Part shown: positions 60,258-64,000 of the stretch, piece by piece
Layout of the letters: the number at the start of each line of letters is the position of its first letter
Position numbering within the stretch: position 1 is the stretch's first letter
Source of the DNA: Pseudomonadota bacterium
GTDB taxonomy: Bacteria; Pseudomonadota; Gammaproteobacteria; Burkholderiales; Rhodocyclaceae
Reading direction: 5' to 3'
DNA length: 64,000 nucleotides
Assembly (NCBI GenBank): GCA_018261905.1
Contig: JAGTRU010000002.1
Location: forward strand, 1-64,000
Notes under the pieces: generated by a model
Told to the model about the DNA's origin: nothing
Databases searched by the model: none
Seen by the model: only the letters and a program-made list of their open reading frames with translations
Position numbers and translations under genes: made by a program

Positions 60258-61469
60258 TCAGATCGCCGCTAAATTTTGCCCGGCCCGCTCCGCGCCGGCG
60301 CCGGCGCTCGCCGGAAGGACGCGGTTGCGGCCGCTTTCCTTGGCCCGATAGAGCGCCGCATCGGCGCGCGCCAGCAAGTCGATTTCGACGGCATCGCCGG
60401 GGCCGAGTTCGGCGACACCGATACTGACCGTAAAGCGGAAACTTCCGTGATCCAGGCTTTGTACCTCGCCGACTTCGATCAATTTGCGAATCCGCTCCGC
60501 GACCCCGACCGCCTGCGACAAATCGCTGCCCGGTAGCAGCACGGCAAATTCCTCACCGCCCAGGCGAGCCACGACGTCGATTTGGCGCGACACCTGACGG
60601 CAGACATCGGTCACCCGACAAATCACCAGGTCGCCGGTCGGATGGCCATAGCTGTCGTTAACCCGCTTGAAATGGTCGATATCGAGCATCAGCAGGGCCA
60701 GCTTCTGTTTCATGCGGCGGGCCCGGACCATTTCCCGGCCGAGTTGGGGCATGAAAAAACGGCGGTTACTGGCCCCGGACAGCGGGTCGGTATTGGACAG
60801 CAGTTCCAGTTGGCGCTGCAACTGGTAGCGTAGTAGATAGTGATAGGCGAGCGCCACCTGGGTCAGGATGGCGAGTGCGGCGGCCGGCCAGATCAGCACG
60901 GCATACTGCAGGTGCGGAAAGTCGTGCGCCAGTCCGAGCCAGGAAAGCGCATGCGGCAAGGCCGCGGCGAGCACGGTGTAGCCGATGTTCAGGGCCAGGG
61001 AAAAACACTGGAAGACGAGAACCGCCAGGAACATGCAATACATGAAACCGGCCAGGCCGTACACCATGCCGCCTTCAAGCCGATTGAGGATCTCGACGAA
61101 ATTGGCTTCCATGGCCAGTCCGCCCAGCAGGCCGGCGAAGGCAAGCGAACGGCGACAGCGTTCCCCGAAGACAAAGCCCAGCGTCAGGCCGAAGGTCAAT
61201 AAAAACAACAGGCGCAAGGTGATGGTATTGGCCGCGCCCAGCGGGTCCGTCACCACATCCCAGCCCCACAGCGCCGGCCAGAGCAACGCCAGAATCGCCG
61301 AGACGATGATGGTCAACTGGCGATGGTCGCGAAATTTTTGGTCGGCGAAATCCGGGCTCGGGCAGAACAGGAAATAGAGACGCTGAAAAAAACTGGCCGG
61401 CCGTTCATCGCCTGGCGACCAAGGCGGGGAGGGCTTGCCCGATCCGGGCTGAAGCTCTGAAGCAGGCAT
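60258..61469 (-). CDS. membrane-anchored diguanylate cyclase
   Basis: A 403-residue protein with five or six membrane helices (about 55-215) and a C-terminal GGDEF domain (about 240-390). The catalytic motif is GGEEF (about residue 305), with the I-site RQID eight residues upstream retained, and DHFKRVNDSYGHPTGD. It should make c-di-GMP from two GTP under product feedback. The N-terminal helices match no named sensor I recall. ATG 61469 was chosen because the longer frame to 61868 overlaps the flavodoxin-like gene's start. Confidence 0.9.
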   Translation of the reverse strand: MPASELQPGSGKPSPPWSPGDERPASFFQRLYFLFCPSPDFADQKFRDHRQLTIIVSAILALLWPALWGWDVVTDPLGAANTITLRLLFLLTFGLTLGFVFGERCRRSLAFAGLLGGLAMEANFVEILNRLEGGMVYGLAGFMYCMFLAVLVFQCFSLALNIGYTVLAAALPHALSWLGLAHDFPHLQYAVLIWPAAALAILTQVALAYHYLLRYQLQRQLELLSNTDPLSGASNRRFFMPQLGREMVRARRMKQKLALLMLDIDHFKRVNDSYGHPTGDLVICRVTDVCRQVSRQIDVVARLGGEEFAVLLPGSDLSQAVGVAERIRKLIEVGEVQSLDHGSFRFTVSIGVAELGPGDAVEIDLLARADAALYRAKESGRNRVLPASAGAGAERAGQNLAAI

Positions 61470-61713
61470 GGGGCGGCCTTCTGGCAACGATAGCGCGGAC
61501 GGTCGGAAGCAACTGTTGCAGCATGGTAGCCGAAAGCATGGGCTTGCAGACACTGCGGCAGCCGTCCCGCCAACCGAAATGATTTCGGCATTGACCTGAA
61601 ATGATGTTGTCACGGATACTCTGCGCCTTCCAGGGCTTTTCTCTTTTACCTTGGCGCCGCCGGCATCCCGCTCGCTGCGCCGCAAGGGGACTTCTCGCGA
61701 GCCACCAAACACC

Positions 61714-63078
61714 ATGAAACTGGTCATTCTCGACGGCACGGCCGGCCAATCGGCGGCCAACCAATGCATCGGACAGGTGGCGTCCCAGGAGGGCGCCACC
61801 ATCACCCACTTCGCGCTGGCCGATCTGATGCTGGCGCCCTGTCTCGGCGACTTCGAATGCTGGACCAAGACTCCCGGCCGCTGCCGAAGTCAGGACGAAG
61901 CGCAGGATATCGCCCAGGCCATCCACGATGCCGATCTGCTGATCTTCCTTACCCCGCTGGTCTTCGGCGGCTATTCCTCGGCCCTGAAAAGGGCCGTCGA
62001 TCGCCTGATTCCGCTGATCGATTCCTTCTTCCACCAGCGCGCCGGCCTGACGCGCCATCTGCCGCGCTACGCCAAATACCCGGCCCTGCTCTGCATCGCG
62101 CTGAGCGAACAGCCGAATGCCGAGACGCAGAGCATTTTCGCCGAGCTGGCCGGCGGCAATGCCATCAACCTGCTTGCCCCGAGTTATCGCTCGCTGGTCG
62201 TCTCGCTGCGCGATGGCCGCTGGCCGGAAGCCGTCACCGCCGCCGTCCGGGCCAGCCTGCGCCGCGCCCCCGGCGAGGCGCTGCCGGTCCCCGCGGCGGA
62301 TGCCCTCGCCCTGGCCTGCGCCGCCGACCCTTTCGACCCCCGGCGCAGCCGACCGCCCCGCACCGCCAGCATCCTGATCGGCAGCGCCCGCCCGAAGGGC
62401 CAGAGCACATCCGAATCGCTGGCCCGCGGGCTGGCGGCCGGCCTGGAACGGGCCGGAGTAAAGACCAGCCTGGTCCGCGCCATCAGCTTCGTCAAAGACG
62501 GCCACCGGGCCGACAAGGCCCTCGCCACCTTGCTCGGCGGCGAACTGCTGGTCATCGCCGCGCCGCTCTACGTCGACGCCCTGCCCAGCCTGGCGACGCA
62601 TGCCCTCGAACGTCTTGGCGAACAGTTGGGCAGCCAGCCGCACCAGGTGAAAAGCGTGGTCGGCATCATCAACTGCGGCTTCCCGGAAGCCGTGCACAAC
62701 CGCACCGCCCTGCGCATTCTGCGCGCCTTCGCCCAGGCCAGCGGCCTCAACTGGGGCGGCGGCCTGGCCATGGGAGCCGGCGAAATACTGCACGGCAAAC
62801 CGCTCTCCGCGGCCCGTTTCGTCATGCGTGCCCAGAGCCGCGCCCTGGCCCTCGCCGCCCGCGACCTGGCAGCCGGTCGCGGCATATCCCCGGAAGCCAG
62901 CCAGCAGATGGCCCGCCCGCTACTGCCGGCCTTTCTTTTCCGCTGGGTGGCACCGTTCAAATGGATTCTGCAGGCGCGCTCCTACGGCGTTAGCTGGACA
63001 AAACTGCACGAACGCCCGCTCGATGAAACCGTTTCAATAACCTATTCGGAAATTGCCGGCTTCCGACGGGCGAAATAG
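61714..63078 (+). CDS. tandem flavodoxin-like (NADPH-dependent FMN reductase family) protein
   Basis: A 454-residue protein with two flavodoxin-like domains: the first (about 1-185) has LGDFECWTKTPGRC and DLLIFLTPLVFGGYSSALKRAVDRL; the second (about 225-400) opens with ILIGSARPKGQSTSESLARGLAAGL and LLVIAAPLYVDALPSL. Each matches the NAD(P)H:FMN reductase fold. A hydrophobic tail (AFLFRWVAPFKWIL) follows. Fusion of two such domains is uncommon. ATG 61714 is preceded by ACC, with no strong ribosome site. Substrate unknown. Confidence 0.82.
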   Translation: MKLVILDGTAGQSAANQCIGQVASQEGATITHFALADLMLAPCLGDFECWTKTPGRCRSQDEAQDIAQAIHDADLLIFLTPLVFGGYSSALKRAVDRLIPLIDSFFHQRAGLTRHLPRYAKYPALLCIALSEQPNAETQSIFAELAGGNAINLLAPSYRSLVVSLRDGRWPEAVTAAVRASLRRAPGEALPVPAADALALACAADPFDPRRSRPPRTASILIGSARPKGQSTSESLARGLAAGLERAGVKTSLVRAISFVKDGHRADKALATLLGGELLVIAAPLYVDALPSLATHALERLGEQLGSQPHQVKSVVGIINCGFPEAVHNRTALRILRAFAQASGLNWGGGLAMGAGEILHGKPLSAARFVMRAQSRALALAARDLAAGRGISPEASQQMARPLLPAFLFRWVAPFKWILQARSYGVSWTKLHERPLDETVSITYSEIAGFRRAK

Positions 63079-63173
63079 CCGGTCCGCTGCGACCGACCAC
63101 CGCTCAGCCCCGTTCGGCCGCCAGCGTTTTGCCTTATGTTCGACTGAGCTAACCAATAAGAAAGGAAGGCATC

Positions 63174-63962
63174 GTGTTTCGTCTGCTTCTCGTCCTCGGC
63201 CTCGGGGCTTTGATCGCCTGGGGCGTTAGCGTTCAGCGCGACCCGTATCGCACTGCCCTGCCCCTCGAGGTGGCCGATCTCAGCCCGCTCGCGCCGCAAC
63301 TGGGCAAGCTGCCGGCGGCCGATCGCGAACTCGTTCTCGGCTATCTCGAGCGCAGCCACGGCGACGTCCTTCCCGCCAAATTCGCCGATCCCGACGAACC
63401 GCTGACGGCACGAACGTTTGCCGAAGCCATCAAACTGCAGAAGCAATTCCTCGACAAACAAGCCGGGCTCATGGCCAAGTTGAAGGCCAGGGAAGCCGAA
63501 CGCGAAGCCGCCCTGGCCCCGCTCCGCGCCGCCCTCGACATCAGCCTGGTCAAGCGCGAGATCGTCCCCCTCGGCGAACTCGTCGGCCAGCCACTGATGG
63601 CGCCGAGCGCGCGCGCCAAGGCGGCGCTCGGCGGCAGTAACGAGCGGCCGATCATGGTCAGCACCTACCGCCTGCAGAACAACTCGAACGCGGTCGGCAT
63701 CCAGTCCCTGACCGCCAACGTGCGTATCCGCAAGGCCGGCAGTGACCGCTACGCGCTCGGCGAACTGAGTTCCTGCTATATCACCCACAACCGCCCGATC
63801 CGCTCCGGCGAAAGCAGCGAGATCCGCTGCGCCAACACCAACCGGGCAGCCAGCGAGGCCGATCGCGCCTACCTCGCGATGCCGCTCGACGACCTCGTCA
63901 TCGACTGGGAACCGCAACGGATTCGTTTCAACGATGGGCAGGAATTAGTGGCGAACGACTGA
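63174..63962 (+). CDS. exported protein of unknown function
   Basis: A 262-residue protein starting with GTG (63174) after a strong AAAGGAAGG site. The N-terminus is a signal or anchor helix (FRLLLVLGLGALIAWGVSV). After it is a helical, charged middle (about 85-125, KLQKQFLDKQAGLMAKLKAREAEREAAL). The last 90 residues look beta-rich with a Cys pair (SSCYIT and SEIRCANT) about 24 residues apart. No known family is recognised. The dispersed repeat begins right after its stop. Confidence 0.7.
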   Translation: MFRLLLVLGLGALIAWGVSVQRDPYRTALPLEVADLSPLAPQLGKLPAADRELVLGYLERSHGDVLPAKFADPDEPLTARTFAEAIKLQKQFLDKQAGLMAKLKAREAEREAALAPLRAALDISLVKREIVPLGELVGQPLMAPSARAKAALGGSNERPIMVSTYRLQNNSNAVGIQSLTANVRIRKAGSDRYALGELSSCYITHNRPIRSGESSEIRCANTNRAASEADRAYLAMPLDDLVIDWEPQRIRFNDGQELVAND

Positions 63963-63963
63963 A

Positions 63964-64000
63964 CCTAGAAAACGCAATTGAACCGCAGAGACGCAGAGAT
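63964..64000 (+). repeat. dispersed repeat copy 3
   Basis: CCTAGAAAACGCAATTGAAC then CGCAGAGACGCAGAGAT, 35 of 37 bases equal to 33838-33874. It is cut by the window end, so the full length is unknown. Confidence 0.8.

Noticed and set aside
61405..62793. 462-codon minus-strand frame over the flavodoxin-like gene
   Set aside because: Gly/Gln/Arg-rich shadow frame without family motifs; the plus strand shows two real domains.

Overview
The window reads as chromosomal DNA of a GC-rich Gram-negative betaproteobacterium, most likely Rhodocyclales (Dechloromonas/Azonexus-like). This is inferred from gene content and order (TetR, pcm, rhodanese and tolC beside waaA and waaC), LPS-core genes, RND and MFS efflux sets and GC-rich coding. 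No rRNA, tRNA, CRISPR array, prophage or intact insertion sequence was seen.

Layout. 1-0.85 kb: 5' part of thiC with its TPP riboswitch. 1-5.5 kb: a carbonic anhydrase fused to an adhesin-E-like domain, then TetR, pcm, rhodanese, tolC. 5.5-11.4 kb: envelope sugar genes waaA, waaC, a WaaE/KdtX-like glycosyltransferase, a UDP-sugar epimerase and glmS. 11.8-19.9 kb: a less GC-rich, apparently acquired cluster with a divergent TetR gene, an SDR, two alpha/beta hydrolases, an SCP2-like protein, two old-yellow-enzyme-type reductases, an MDR oxidoreductase and a tautomerase. 20.4-28.9 kb: TetR divergent from an outer-membrane factor, EmrA and EmrB, followed in the same direction by a Pqi lipid-transport set with PqiA split in two. 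28.9-33.9 kb: an AraC/GyrI-like regulator, then a PhnD-like binding protein overlapping a hybrid histidine kinase. 34.2-37.0 kb: an SPFH protein and an SH3-like protein. 37.2-37.9 kb: a membrane protein that looks like a permuted acyl carrier protein. 38.1-44.8 kb: TetR plus an AcrAB-OprM-type RND pump. 45.2-54.1 kb: an SBF transporter and an operon for peptide or glutathione uptake and cleavage (ABC DppABCDF-like, GntR, gamma-glutamyltransferase). 54.9-57.7 kb: a response regulator and histidine kinase. 57.7-64 kb: DUF302, mini-J-protein, PQQ-type dehydrogenase, small membrane protein, diguanylate cyclase, tandem flavodoxin-like protein and an unknown exported protein.

Working together: the window is rich in envelope and stress functions, with three complete or partial efflux systems each beside its own TetR gene and a palindromic operator candidate. 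The most distinctive signal is non-coding. A 54-bp element with the same blocks and identical spacing lies upstream of both the permuted ACP gene (37137-37190) and the response regulator gene (54855-54908), 17.7 kb apart, which suggests a shared regulon. Other structure includes a dispersed repeat in three copies (33838, 58641, 63964), a MITE-like palindrome (33873-33950) and GntR-type operator candidates before the peptide ABC operon. Regions 11514-11815, 19875-20449, 44764-45170 and 54239-54854 show no convincing gene.
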